Of a stretch of 64,000 nucleotides of DNA, positions 44,134 to 54,108 are shown in pieces. Position 1 is the stretch's first letter; each line of letters starts with the position of its first letter. The notes below the pieces were generated by a model that worked only from the letters and a program-made list of their open reading frames with translations, was not told the DNA's origin and did not search any database. Position numbers and translations under genes: made by a program. This DNA is from an uncultured Alphaproteobacteria bacterium (GTDB lineage Bacteria > Pseudomonadota > Alphaproteobacteria > UBA8366 > JADFVY01): positions 17,851-81,850 of the forward strand of contig CAMYKU010000006.1 in NCBI GenBank assembly GCA_947259105.1, in the 5' to 3' direction.

Positions 44134-44158
44134 GGGCCGGGTCTGCAAGACCCGGCCC
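44134..44158 (+). terminator. Intercistronic hairpin after choX
   Basis: GGGCCGGGTCT-gca-AGACCCGGCCC, an 11-bp perfect stem with a 3-nt loop and no T-run, between choX and choW. Such hairpins often protect or attenuate transcripts so that the binding protein is made in excess. Confidence 0.55.
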
Positions 44159-44204
44159 CCTGCCGTTCGCTTGACAACGGCAACGTAACCGGGGAGCGCT
44201 GCGC

Positions 44205-45056
44205 ATGCTCGACTGGCTTACCGACAACAAGATACCGCTGGGCCGCTGGATCAACGGGTTCGTCGATTTTCTCAACGAGAATGTCGCCTGGCTGTTCGAT
44301 TTCATCTCGGATGTCCTCGGCTTCATTATCAACGGCTTCATCGACATCCTCCTCTGGGTGCATCCGCTGGCGCTGATCGCGCTGCTGGCCGGTCTCGCCT
44401 GGTGGCTGCACCGGTCGTGGCGGATGTCGGCGCTGATCGTCGCCGCGCTGATGCTGATCCTAAATCTCGGTTATTGGGAGCCGACGATGGAGACGCTGGC
44501 GCTGGTGCTGATCGCGACCTTGATATGCATGCTCGTTGGCGTGCCGGTCGGCATCGCCGCGGCGCACCGCCCGTGGCTCTATACCGCGATCCGGCCGATC
44601 CTCGACCTGATGCAGACGGTCCCGACCTTCGTCTACCTGATCCCGACGCTGATCCTGTTCGGGCTGGGAGTGGTGCCGGGGCTGATCTCCACCGTCATCT
44701 TCGCGATCCCGGCGCCGATCCGCCTGACCTATCTCGGCGTCGTCGGCGTGCCCAAACCGTTGATCGAGGCCGGCGAGGCGTTCGGCGCGACCCGGAGCCA
44801 ACTGTTGTGGAAAATCGAACTGCCGCACGCCATGCCGACGATCATGGCCGGGCTGACCCAATGCATCATGCTGTCGCTGTCGATGGTGGTGATCGCCGCG
44901 CTGGTCGGCGCCAACGGCCTTGGCAAGCCGGTGGTCCGCGCCCTCAGCTCGGTCAATATCGCGCAAGGCTTCGAGGCCGGGCTGGCAATCGTCATCGTCG
45001 CCATCCTCCTCGACCGCCTGTTGAAGCAGCGCGGCGCGCCGGGCGGGGAGCGCTGA
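44205..45056 (+). CDS. choW: Choline ABC transporter permease
   Basis: A 283-residue permease of the ProW/OpuAB type: about six helices, with the conserved motif GVPKPLIEAGEAFGATRSQL (EAA loop) and LVGANGLGKPVVRALSSVN. It starts at an ATG 47 bp after the choX hairpin and ends 3 bp before choV. Confidence 0.93.
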   Translation: MLDWLTDNKIPLGRWINGFVDFLNENVAWLFDFISDVLGFIINGFIDILLWVHPLALIALLAGLAWWLHRSWRMSALIVAALMLILNLGYWEPTMETLALVLIATLICMLVGVPVGIAAAHRPWLYTAIRPILDLMQTVPTFVYLIPTLILFGLGVVPGLISTVIFAIPAPIRLTYLGVVGVPKPLIEAGEAFGATRSQLLWKIELPHAMPTIMAGLTQCIMLSLSMVVIAALVGANGLGKPVVRALSSVNIAQGFEAGLAIVIVAILLDRLLKQRGAPGGER

Positions 45057-45059
45057 CCC

Positions 45060-46274
45060 GTGGCGGTGGTTGAATTCAAGCAGGTCGACGTCATCTTCGG
45101 CGATGATTCGAAGGCGGCGCTGGACATGCTCGACCGCGGCGAGGACCGCGCGGCGATCCTGGAGGCGACCGGCTCGGTGCTCGGCGTGCATGACGCGACG
45201 CTGGCCGTCGAGGAAGGCGAGATCTGCGTGCTGATGGGCCTGTCCGGTTCCGGCAAGTCGTCGCTGCTGCGCTGCGTCAATGGCCTCAACAAGGTAACCC
45301 GCGGCGCGGTGCTGGTCGCCGAAGGCGGCAGCCAGGTCGATGTCGCGTCCTGCGACGCGGCGACGCTGCGGCATCTGCGGACGAACCGCATCGCCATGGT
45401 ATTCCAGCAGTTCGCGCTGTTGCCCTGGCGCACGGTGGCGGAAAATGTCGGGCTGGGGCTGGAACTGCGCGGCATGGGACGCGCCGAGCGCGACCGGATC
45501 GTCACCGAGAAGTTGAAGCTGGTTCATCTAGACCAGTGGGCGGATAAATACGCGCATGAACTGTCCGGCGGCATGCAGCAGCGCGTCGGCCTCGCCCGGG
45601 CGTTCGCCACCGATGCCGACATATTGCTGATGGACGAGCCGTTTTCGGCCCTCGACCCGCTGATCCGCGAACATCTCCAGGACGAGCTTCTGGAACTGCA
45701 GCGCAGCTTGAGGAAAACCATCGTGTTCGTCAGCCACGACCTCGACGAGGCGCTGAAGCTGGGCACCCATATCGCCATCATGCAGGACGGCCGGATCATC
45801 CAGTACGGCACGCCGGAGGAGATCGTCGGCCGCCCGGCGACCGATTACGTCCGCGCGTTCGTCGCCAACGTCAATCCGCTCAACGTGCTGCGCGGCGAGA
45901 GCCTGATGAGTCCGACGTCGGAGCTGGACCGTGACGCCGGCACGCCCGAGCTGGTGTTTCTGGAGCCGACCGGACGCTACCGCTGCCGGCTGGACGAGGC
46001 GCGGCGGCCGGCGGCATATCTCGACGGGGACACGGAAATCCGCTGCGTCGAGTGGACGCCTTCCCTCGACCCGGCGGGCGACGGCGGCGGCGCGATGATC
46101 TCCGGCACCGCGGCGACGCCGATGCGCGCCGCCATCGAGGCGCTGCACGCGAACGGAATGCCGATGCCGGTGCTCAACGAAGACGGAAGGCTGATCGGCG
46201 CCATCGGCGCGAAGGAACTGGTCGCCGGCATGCTGCGCCGCCCGCAGGGCGAAGCGGAAAGCAGCGAGCGGTGA
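45060..46274 (+). CDS. choV: Choline ABC transporter ATP-binding protein
   Basis: A 404-residue ATPase: Walker A GLSGSGKSS, Q-loop VFQQFALLPWR, signature ELSGGMQQRVGLARA, Walker B ILLMDEPFSALDP, switch VSHDLDEA. The C-terminal part (from about residue 285) is a longer regulatory region with a CBS-like end (NGMPMPVLNEDGRLIGAIGA), common in osmoregulated transporters. GTG start at 45060. Last gene of choXWV. Confidence 0.93.
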   Translation: MAVVEFKQVDVIFGDDSKAALDMLDRGEDRAAILEATGSVLGVHDATLAVEEGEICVLMGLSGSGKSSLLRCVNGLNKVTRGAVLVAEGGSQVDVASCDAATLRHLRTNRIAMVFQQFALLPWRTVAENVGLGLELRGMGRAERDRIVTEKLKLVHLDQWADKYAHELSGGMQQRVGLARAFATDADILLMDEPFSALDPLIREHLQDELLELQRSLRKTIVFVSHDLDEALKLGTHIAIMQDGRIIQYGTPEEIVGRPATDYVRAFVANVNPLNVLRGESLMSPTSELDRDAGTPELVFLEPTGRYRCRLDEARRPAAYLDGDTEIRCVEWTPSLDPAGDGGGAMISGTAATPMRAAIEALHANGMPMPVLNEDGRLIGAIGAKELVAGMLRRPQGEAESSER

Positions 46275-46317
46275 TCACCGGCCTTTCACGGGCCCATCCC
46301 CCGATACTTCACGCATA

Positions 46318-46361
46318 CCCACCCCCTCCCTTCCCTCCCCCGCCCCATGGGCGGGAGAGGG
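46318..46361. repeat. 44-bp inverted repeat, left arm of DUF559 unit
   Basis: Pairs with 46802-46845 at 40 of 44 bases (left arm starts CCCACCCCCTCCC; right arm ends GGGAGGGGGTGGG). Each arm is itself a partial hairpin (CCCTCCCCCGCC with GGCGGGGGAGGG). Confidence 0.85.
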
Positions 46362-46416
46362 TTTTGGAGAGCAGCCTCATCTTCCGCAAGAGATTGTTTC
46401 TCAATATGATCGCGGG

Positions 46417-46755
46417 ATGACGATCTCTCATGCCCGTCGACTCAGAGGCAATCTGACTCGGGCCGAGCGCCTTCTTTGGAGCCGGCTTCGGCGGAATCAG
46501 TTGGATGGTTTCTATTTCCGCAGGCAAGTGCCGATCGGGTCATTCATTGTCGATTTCCTGTGCGAGGAGCGCGGCCTGATCATCGAACTGGACGGCGGAC
46601 AGCATGCCAAGCAGGCAGGTCATGACGCCAGACGAACCTCATTTCTTGAAGATCGGGGCGATCGTGTGATCAGGTTCTGGAACGGTGAGGTTCTCGAAAA
46701 TCCCGACGGGGTGCTCGAAACCATACTGTCGGCGCTATTGGCGCCGCCGGAGTAA
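46417..46755 (+). CDS. DUF559 domain endonuclease-like protein
   Basis: A 112-residue stand-alone DUF559 protein, a domain related to very-short-patch-repair (Vsr) and other PD-(D/E)XK-like nucleases. Recognisable parts are RLRGNLTRAERLLWSRLR, FYFRRQVPIGSFIVDFLC and LIIELDGGQHAKQ, the last with the conserved E-L-D-G-x-Q-H. DUF559 genes are scattered singly across alphaproteobacterial genomes, and this one is bracketed by 44-bp inverted repeats. The start lacks a strong ribosome site. DNA or RNA target unknown. Confidence 0.88.
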   Translation: MTISHARRLRGNLTRAERLLWSRLRRNQLDGFYFRRQVPIGSFIVDFLCEERGLIIELDGGQHAKQAGHDARRTSFLEDRGDRVIRFWNGEVLENPDGVLETILSALLAPPE

Positions 46756-46801
46756 CTCCCCCTCCGACGCCAGGGCGGTCGGGATAGGTTGCGCTCGAAA
46801 G

Positions 46802-46845
46802 CCCTCCCCCGCCCATGCGGCGGGGGAGGGTTGGGAGGGGGTGGG
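46802..46845. repeat. 44-bp inverted repeat, right arm of DUF559 unit
   Basis: Partner of 46318-46361. Together they bound a 528-bp unit containing only the DUF559 gene. Confidence 0.85.
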
Positions 46846-46881
46846 TTCGAAGAAAATGGGAGAGGAAATTCGAGGCAAATC

Positions 46882-47730
46882 TCAACCGCGTCCCATCTGC
46901 CGCAGGATCGCGCCTGTCGCTGCGTGCGCCGCGTCGTCCATGCCGGTCAATACCGTGAAGTGGTTGGCGCCGGGTATCGCCTTCGCGACTGTTTTCGCGC
47001 CCTTTTTACCCCAGGCTTCGGCCATGGTCTCCGCCTGCCATCGGAACGCATCCGCCTCGTCGCCGCCCCAGTACAGCGCAAGCGGCGCAAGCGTGGCGGG
47101 CGCCATGAACAGCGGACTGTTGCGGCGGGCGGTTTCCAGGTCCATGCCGACTTTGTCGTTGATCGTGGTGTCGACGAGAGGCGCGAGATCGAACAGGCCG
47201 CTGACCGATACGCCGCCCTTGACGAGATCCCGCGGCAGCCCGTCCGCAAACTCCCCCCAATCCGTTGCAATCGCCATGCCGACAAGCTGACCACCGCAGG
47301 AATGGCCGGAGACGGTGACGTTGTCCGGGTCGCCGCCGAACCGCTCCGCCTCACGCCACAGCCACGCCAGGGCGGCGCGGATCTGCCGGCCGATCTCGTC
47401 GATGGTGACCGCGGGGCACAGCCCGTAATCGACCACCGCGACATGCGCGCCGGCGTCGACCAGCGGCCGCGCAACGAAACTGGACGACTTCCTGGTGTTG
47501 GACTGCCAGTAGCCGCCGTGGATGTACATGTGCACGGGCGCGTCGGCGGCGTCGGCGAAAAACAGGTCCAGCATCTCCGCGTCGCTGTCGCCATAGGGAA
47601 CGTCGAGGGCCTTGCGCGGCGCTTCTTCTTCCCAGGCCGCGCTCTTCGCAGCCCACTCGGCCAGCAGCCCGGGATGCTCGGGGACGTTGGCGCGATTGTT
47701 GTACTGCCGCTCCATTTCAGGATCGATCAT
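46882..47730 (-). CDS. Alpha/beta hydrolase (arylformamidase/kynurenine-formamidase-like)
   Basis: A 282-residue hydrolase. HGGYW (MYIHGGYWQSN) is the oxyanion-hole motif of arylformamidases; nucleophile Ser in TVSGHSCGGQL; acid and His in the last third (GANHFTVLT). It ends a Liv-type ABC operon, 45 bp after livF. A role in releasing an amine or amino acid from an amide or formamide that the transporter brings in is plausible but inferred from position only. Confidence 0.85.
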   Translation of the reverse strand: MIDPEMERQYNNRANVPEHPGLLAEWAAKSAAWEEEAPRKALDVPYGDSDAEMLDLFFADAADAPVHMYIHGGYWQSNTRKSSSFVARPLVDAGAHVAVVDYGLCPAVTIDEIGRQIRAALAWLWREAERFGGDPDNVTVSGHSCGGQLVGMAIATDWGEFADGLPRDLVKGGVSVSGLFDLAPLVDTTINDKVGMDLETARRNSPLFMAPATLAPLALYWGGDEADAFRWQAETMAEAWGKKGAKTVAKAIPGANHFTVLTGMDDAAHAATGAILRQMGRG

Positions 47731-47774
47731 GTTTCCCCTCCTGTTCTGCCATCGGACAGGGCATCGGCCGTCTC

Positions 47775-48475
<701 letters not shown>

Positions 48476-48479
<4 letters not shown>

Positions 48480-49276
48480 GCCGCGCTCCCGAGATAGGCC
48501 TCCCGGACCGCTGCATCGGCGCGGATCGCCCCGGGCGCGCCGCTGGCGATAACCCGGCCGTAGACCAGCACGCTGATTCTGTCGGCAAGCGCGAACACCG
48601 CGTCCATGTCATGCTCCACCAGCAGGATCGAGACCTTGCCCTTCAGTCCCGACAGCAGCGAGATCATGCGCACCGATTCCTCCCTGCCCATGCCGGCCGT
48701 CGGTTCATCGAGAAGCAGCACTTTCGGACCGGTGGCGAGCGCCATCGCCAGCTCGAGCTGACGTTGCTCGCCATGGGCCAGAGTCTCCGCCCTCACCTCG
48801 GCGCGGTCGGCGATTCCCGCTGAATCGAGCAGTGCCCGCGCCGGGACGCGCAGCGCCGGTTCGCGCCTGGCGCTGCGCCAGAAGTGGAAGCTGTGGCCCG
48901 TGCCGGCCTGAATCGCCATGGCGACGTTGTCCTCGGCGGTAAAACCGCGGAACAGGCTGGTGGTCTGGAATGACCGCGCCAGCCCCAACCGTGCCCGCGC
49001 GTCCGCGCCGAGGCCGGTGACGTCGCGCCCGTCGAACCACACCGATCCCGCATCCGGTTTCATCTCGCCGGAAAGCTGCGCGATCGCCGTCGTCTTGCCC
49101 GCGCCGTTCGGCCCGATCATCGCGTGGATCTCGCCCGGCCGGACCTCGAGCGAGAGATCGTCCACCGCGACGATGGCCCCGAAACGCTTGACGAGGCCTC
49201 GCGCGTGGAGAAGCGCGGTGCCGCCGCTCGTCCCGGCCGGCATCGGCGCGCCGGTTTCCGGGCCGTCAGCCGTCAC
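48476..49276 (-). CDS. livG: Branched-chain amino acid type ABC transporter ATP-binding protein
   Basis: A 266-residue LivG-type ATPase: Walker A GPNGAGKTTAI, signature LAHGEQRQLELAMAL (His instead of Gly-Gly, usual for LivG), Walker B LLLDEPTAGM. The GTG at 49276 gives a 4-bp overlap (GTGA) with the aminotransferase stop, so I prefer it to the ATG at 49243. That overlap ties the aminotransferase to the transporter. Confidence 0.9.
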
Positions 49277-50535
49277 GGGGCCCCGCCCAGGACCGTTTCC
49301 ACGGACCGCTCCAGGATGTCGAGGCCTTCGTTCAACCCGTCGTCGTCGATGGTCAGGGGCGGACAGACTTTCAGCACCTCGTCGCGCGCGCCACAGGTTT
49401 CGATGACAAGCCCGTCGCGGAACGCGGCCTCGGCAATCCGCCCGGGGACCCCCGGCCGGTCCCACGCAATGCCTTGCAGCAGCCCCAGGCCCTTCACCCG
49501 CGCGGCGTTGGCGCCTGCGACCGTTGCAATGGCCGTCAGCCGGTCCGTCACGGTTGCCGCCTTTCGCCCGATGTCGGTCTCGAAGCGGTCCGTTTTCCAG
49601 TAGTCGAGGGCAGCGGTGGCCGCCACGAACGCAAGGTTGTTGCCACGGAACGTGCCGTTGTGTTCGCCCGGCTCCCACCGGTCGAGTTCCGGCTTGATCA
49701 AGACCATCGCCAGGGGAAGACCGATGCCCCCGATCGATTTGGACAGACAGACGATATCGGGATAAAGGCCGGCACGCTCAAAGCTGAAAAAACCGCCGGT
49801 CCGGCCGCACCCGGCCTGGATATCGTCCACGATCAGCAGAATCCCATGCCGTTGCGCCAGCCCCTGCAGCCGCTGCAGCCAGTCGGCGGACGCCACGTTC
49901 AGGCCGCCTTCGGCCTGCATCGTTTCGACCAGAAACGCCGCCGGAATGTCGACCCCGCTTCCCTCGTCCGCGATGAACTTTTCGATCAGCGCGATCGTAT
50001 CGATGTCGGCCCCAAAGTAGCCGTCGAACGGAAACCGCGTCACGTTCGTCAGGTCGACTCCGGCCGCCTGCCGCTTGCCCCGGCTCGACGTTGCCGCGAG
50101 CGAACCCAGCGTGACGCCGTGGAAGGCATGCGTAAAGGCGGCCACCGTCGGACGCCCGGTGACCTTTCGCGCCAGCTTCAGCGCCGCCTCCACGGCGTTG
50201 GTTCCGGTCGGCCCGGAAAATTGCATCTTGTATGCCAGCTGCCTGGGCTTCAGCACGACACCGTCGAAGACCTCCATGAATTCGGCCTTGGCCCGGGTAT
50301 GCATATCCATGGCATGGAGGATTCCGTCATTCTCCAGATACCGCAGGACCGCACGCTTGATGGCGGCGTTGTTGTGGCCGTAATTGAGGGCGCCGCAGCC
50401 CGCGAGAAAATCGATATAGCGGCGCCCGTCGCGATCGAAGAGCTCGTGGCCGGTTGCGCGCTCGAACACGGTCGGGAACGCGCGGCAATAGAACCGGACC
50501 TCGGATTCGAGCGTCGTGAATACGTCCTGGGACAT
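49273..50535 (-). CDS. EctB-like diaminobutyrate aminotransferase family protein
   Basis: A 420-residue class III PLP aminotransferase close to EctB (diaminobutyrate-2-oxoglutarate transaminase). EctB-like features are LESEVRFYCRAFPTVFERA near the start, DFLAGCGALNYGHNN and AMDMHTRAKAEFMEVF. PLP-Lys sits in CLSKSIGGIGLPLAM. In ectoine producers EctB stands beside ectA and ectC; neither is here. Instead its stop overlaps the livG start, inside a Liv-type ABC operon. It may act in the catabolic direction on a diamino acid imported by the transporter, or serve another omega-amine; this is inference. Confidence 0.85.
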   Translation of the reverse strand: MSQDVFTTLESEVRFYCRAFPTVFERATGHELFDRDGRRYIDFLAGCGALNYGHNNAAIKRAVLRYLENDGILHAMDMHTRAKAEFMEVFDGVVLKPRQLAYKMQFSGPTGTNAVEAALKLARKVTGRPTVAAFTHAFHGVTLGSLAATSSRGKRQAAGVDLTNVTRFPFDGYFGADIDTIALIEKFIADEGSGVDIPAAFLVETMQAEGGLNVASADWLQRLQGLAQRHGILLIVDDIQAGCGRTGGFFSFERAGLYPDIVCLSKSIGGIGLPLAMVLIKPELDRWEPGEHNGTFRGNNLAFVAATAALDYWKTDRFETDIGRKAATVTDRLTAIATVAGANAARVKGLGLLQGIAWDRPGVPGRIAEAAFRDGLVIETCGARDEVLKVCPPLTIDDDGLNEGLDILERSVETVLGGAP

Positions 50536-50749
50536 AGCGGTGATCCGCCTTTCCTGTCATACGGCCGAAGCCGCACTCCCCGGTTCTTACCGTGCGCCGA
50601 CGCCCCCGGCGCCACTCAAAAAAGGGACAAACCCAGCGTACCCTGCATCCGTGCAGCAGCATGCCTCAGCCGTCACCGGTAATCGAGTCCCAAAGCCGCT
50701 GCGGCGCGGCGGGCGCGATGCGTATGACCGGCGCGACTCCCGCACTGGG

Positions 50750-51748
50750 TCAGGGTTCATCCTCCCGGCCGACGAGCCAGCCGTAGATGCCGCGCCGGGC
50801 GAACAGCACGACGAAGATCAGGACAGGGCCGAGCACGACCATCCAGTGTTCGGTCCAGGTCGACAGCACCTCCTCGAGCATGAGGAAGGCTGCGGCGCCG
50901 AAGACCGGCCCCAGCAGGGTGCCCATCCCGCCCAGGATGACCATCACCAGGATCTCGCCGGACCGGGTCCAGTGCATCAGCGATGGGCTGACGAACTCCG
51001 TCTGGTTGGCGATCAGCGCGCCGGCGAGACCGGCCACCGCACCGGCAATCGAGAAACAGGCCAGCTTGTAGCGGTAGGTGGGAAAACCCAGCGCCACCAT
51101 GCGGCGCTCGTTCTCACGCACCCCCAGGACGACCATGCCGAAGCGCGAGCCGGTGAGCCGGACACCGAGGCCAAGGAAGATCAACAGCAAGGCAAGGCAG
51201 ATGTAATAGAAGGTCGCGTCGCCGGACAGATCAAGACCCGGAATCCGGCTGCGTCCGTACAGGCTGAGCCCGTCATCGCCGCCATAGGCCTCCAGCGACA
51301 CAAAAAAGAAATACAGCATCTGCGCGAAGGCGAGCGTGATCATGATGAAATAGACGCCGCCGGTGCGCAGGCTGACCGCGCCGATGGCCAGTGCCAGCAG
51401 CCCGGCGACCAGCATGGCGGCCGGCCAGACGATCAGCGCGGCATCGCTGCCCGGGATCAACCCGAGGAAGTCCGATCCCTCGAAGCCGTGCTGGAAGAGA
51501 ATGCCGACGACATAACCGCCGGCCCCGAAGAAGGCGGCGTGACCGAAGCTGACCATGCCGCCGAAGCCGAGGATCAGGTCGAGGCTGGCCGCGGCGAGGC
51601 CGTAAATCAGGATCCGGCTGCCGAGGCTCACATAGAACGGCTCGTCCAGCGCCAGCGCCGCCGGCGGCATCAGCAGCAGGAACAGCAGCGCGCCCAGATG
51701 CACCGCCTGCCGACGGCTGATCCGGCCGATGTCGGGGAGTTCAACCAT
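50750..51748 (-). CDS. livM: Branched-chain amino acid type ABC transporter permease
   Basis: A 332-residue LivM-type permease with about nine or ten helices. The motif GVRENERRMVALGFPTYRYK is the characteristic LivM loop, followed by AGALIANQTEFVSPS. Overlaps the livH stop by 8 bp. A 214-bp gap separates it from the aminotransferase gene. Confidence 0.93.
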   Translation of the reverse strand: MVELPDIGRISRRQAVHLGALLFLLLMPPAALALDEPFYVSLGSRILIYGLAAASLDLILGFGGMVSFGHAAFFGAGGYVVGILFQHGFEGSDFLGLIPGSDAALIVWPAAMLVAGLLALAIGAVSLRTGGVYFIMITLAFAQMLYFFFVSLEAYGGDDGLSLYGRSRIPGLDLSGDATFYYICLALLLIFLGLGVRLTGSRFGMVVLGVRENERRMVALGFPTYRYKLACFSIAGAVAGLAGALIANQTEFVSPSLMHWTRSGEILVMVILGGMGTLLGPVFGAAAFLMLEEVLSTWTEHWMVVLGPVLIFVVLFARRGIYGWLVGREDEP

Positions 51749-52661
51749 AGGCCGGGAACAGGCCGCGGGGGCGCCATATCAGCACCGCGGCCATCAATAT
51801 GTAGATCGACATGGAGGCGAGCGACGCCCCTACCCCGTCGGCGGTGGCGGGATCGGCGACCAGCCGCAGCAGGGTCGGCAGGAAGGCACGGCCCAGCGTA
51901 TCGACCAGCCCGACCAGCAGCGCGCCGACCAGCGCGCCGCGGACCGAGCCGATACCGCCGATCACGATGACGACGAAGGTGAGGATCAGGATGCCCTCGC
52001 CCATGCCGACCTCGACCGCGAAGATCGGCCCGGCCATTGCCCCGGCCAGCCCCGCCAGCGCCGCGCCCAGCCCGAAGACCAGCGTGTAGAGAAGCTTCAC
52101 GTTCACGCCCAGCGCCCCGATCATTTCGCGGTTGCTGGCGCCGGCACGGATCAGCATGCCGACGCGCGTACGGGTGATCAGGACATACAGGAATGCGGCG
52201 ATCGCGATCCCGGTGAGGATGATCGCCAGCCGGTACATCGGATAGGGCGCGCCCGGCACGATTTCCACCGTGCCCGAAAGCGCCTGCGGCACGTCCATGA
52301 AGATCGCCCGCGGGCCCCAGACGATCCGCACCATCTCGTTGAAGAACAGGATCAGCCCGAACGTCGCCAGCACCTGGTCCAGATGGCTGCGTTCGTACAA
52401 GTGCCGCAAGGTTACGACCTCCACCGCCATGCCGGCGAGGGCCGCCGCCGGCAGGGCCGCCAGCAGGCCCAGCATGAACGAGCCAGTCCACTGGGCCACC
52501 GTCGCCGCGACGAAGGCCCCGACCATGTAGAGCGAGCCGTGCGCCAGGTTGATCAGGTCCATGATGCCGAAAACGAGGGTCAGCCCCGCCGCCAGCAGGA
52601 ACAGCATGACCCCGAGCTGCAGGCCGTTCAATACCTGTTCGAGAACCAGCAGCGTGCTCAT
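51741..52661 (-). CDS. livH: Branched-chain amino acid type ABC transporter permease
   Basis: A 306-residue LivH-type permease with about eight helices. Typical motifs are GLTLVFGIMDLINLAHGSLY and ASNREMIGALGVNVKLLYT; the C-terminus has GIGSVRGALVGALLVG. First permease of the operon, 169 bp after the substrate-binding protein gene. Confidence 0.93.
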   Translation of the reverse strand: MSTLLVLEQVLNGLQLGVMLFLLAAGLTLVFGIMDLINLAHGSLYMVGAFVAATVAQWTGSFMLGLLAALPAAALAGMAVEVVTLRHLYERSHLDQVLATFGLILFFNEMVRIVWGPRAIFMDVPQALSGTVEIVPGAPYPMYRLAIILTGIAIAAFLYVLITRTRVGMLIRAGASNREMIGALGVNVKLLYTLVFGLGAALAGLAGAMAGPIFAVEVGMGEGILILTFVVIVIGGIGSVRGALVGALLVGLVDTLGRAFLPTLLRLVADPATADGVGASLASMSIYILMAAVLIWRPRGLFPAYG

Positions 52662-52830
52662 CGGGGTGTTCCGTTTGAATACGGGATTTCGCGGCCCGCC
52701 GCCCTCCGCCGGAACAGGCCGAACCGCCGCGTAGCGGTGTCTCGCCCTGCCCTGGCGCCCATCGCGATTCCGTAGGACGAGAGCGGGAGGCCGGCTTGCG
52801 GGGGCGCCGGACCGCGGCCCGGAACCTTCC

Positions 52831-54003
52831 CTACATTATGCAGTCCTTGGCGTAAGCATCCTGGTGGTCGCTGAACACCTTGCCGACGATCTTGTTGGTC
52901 AGTTCACCGTTTTCGTCCCGGTAGACCTGCCGGACATAGATGTCCTGGATCGGGTGGTGGTTCGCACCGAAGCGGAAATTGCCGCGCACGGATTCAAACT
53001 CCGCTTTCGTCAGCGCCAGACGGAACGCGCTCTTGTCCGACATGTCGCCCTTGACCGCAGCCAGCGCGGAGCCGATCAGACGTGCGGCATCGTATCCCTG
53101 ACTGGCATACAGCGAAGGCCGGCGGCCGTATTCCGCGATAAAGTCGGCAACGAAGGCGCGGTTGGCCGCGTTTTCGATATCCGCGTTCCACTGCGAGGAG
53201 TTGAACACGCCCAGCGCGGCATCGCCGACCGGCTTCAGGATCGTCTCGTCGAACGAGAAGGCCGGCCCGAACAGCGGGATCGACTCCTTGAGCCCCGCCT
53301 GGGCGTACTGCTTCAGGAAGTTGATACCCATGCCGCCCGGCAGGAAGAAGAACACCGCGTCCGGCTTGGCCGCGCGCAGGGCGGAGATTTCGGCTGCATA
53401 ATCCTTCTGGCCCAGCTTGGTATAGACCTCGCCCGCGATTCCACCCTTGTAGAAGCGCTTGAAGCCGGCCAGCGCGTCCCTGCCGGCCGGGTAGTTCGGG
53501 GCCATGATATAGACGTTGTTGTAGCCCTTGTCCGCGACGTGCTGGCCCATCGCCTCATGCAGATTGTCGTTCTGCCAGGCGACATTGAAGTAATTCTCGT
53601 TGCACATCTTGCCGGCCAGCGCCGAGGGTCCGGCGTTCGGACTGATATAGAAGGTGCCGCCCCTGGTTACGGCCGGCACCACCGCCATCGCCAGGTTCGA
53701 CCACACGATGCCGGTCATGATGTCGACCTTGTCCGACTTCACCATGCGGTCTGCGATCTGCTTGGCGGTTTCGGGCTTGCGGCCGTCGTCCGAGACGATG
53801 AGTTCGACCTGCACACCGCCCAACTGGCCGCCGCCCTGCTTGAGCGCCAGATCGAAACCATCGCGGATATCGATGCCCAGGCTGCTGCCACCGCCTGAAA
53901 GGGTCGTAATCATGCCGATCTTGATGCCATCCGCCAGAGCCGGCGCCGGGAGAAGTCCGGCTGCGGCGGCGACGGCGAAAGCGAATTGTATTTTCCTGCG
54001 CAT
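52831..54003 (-). CDS. Branched-chain amino acid type ABC transporter substrate-binding protein
   Basis: A 390-residue periplasmic type I binding protein of the LivJ/LivK-like Peripla_BP_6 family, with signal peptide ending APALA-DG and the family opening IKIGMITTLSGGGSSLGID. The ATG at 54003 with a GGGAGAG site is preferred over the upstream start at 54105. It leads the operon SBP-livHM-aminotransferase-livGF-hydrolase. Ligand specificity is not readable, and the catabolic genes suggest a diamino or amide compound rather than leucine. Confidence 0.9.
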   Translation of the reverse strand: MRRKIQFAFAVAAAAGLLPAPALADGIKIGMITTLSGGGSSLGIDIRDGFDLALKQGGGQLGGVQVELIVSDDGRKPETAKQIADRMVKSDKVDIMTGIVWSNLAMAVVPAVTRGGTFYISPNAGPSALAGKMCNENYFNVAWQNDNLHEAMGQHVADKGYNNVYIMAPNYPAGRDALAGFKRFYKGGIAGEVYTKLGQKDYAAEISALRAAKPDAVFFFLPGGMGINFLKQYAQAGLKESIPLFGPAFSFDETILKPVGDAALGVFNSSQWNADIENAANRAFVADFIAEYGRRPSLYASQGYDAARLIGSALAAVKGDMSDKSAFRLALTKAEFESVRGNFRFGANHHPIQDIYVRQVYRDENGELTNKIVGKVFSDHQDAYAKDCIM

Positions 54004-54108
54004 GGGATTGCTCTCCCGTTCGTTGTTATCCTGTTTCGGACTGCGCATGATCTCGCCGTCCGTTCCCTCTTTATAGCCGGGTCTGCGACGCGCGCAAATG
54101 AACAAGCC

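Noticed and set aside
46275..46416. Ordinary terminator of choV at the left DUF559 arm
   Set aside because: Kept as a repeat instead: the arm matches the one at 46802-46845 in inverted order, which a simple terminator does not explain, though it may also stop transcription.
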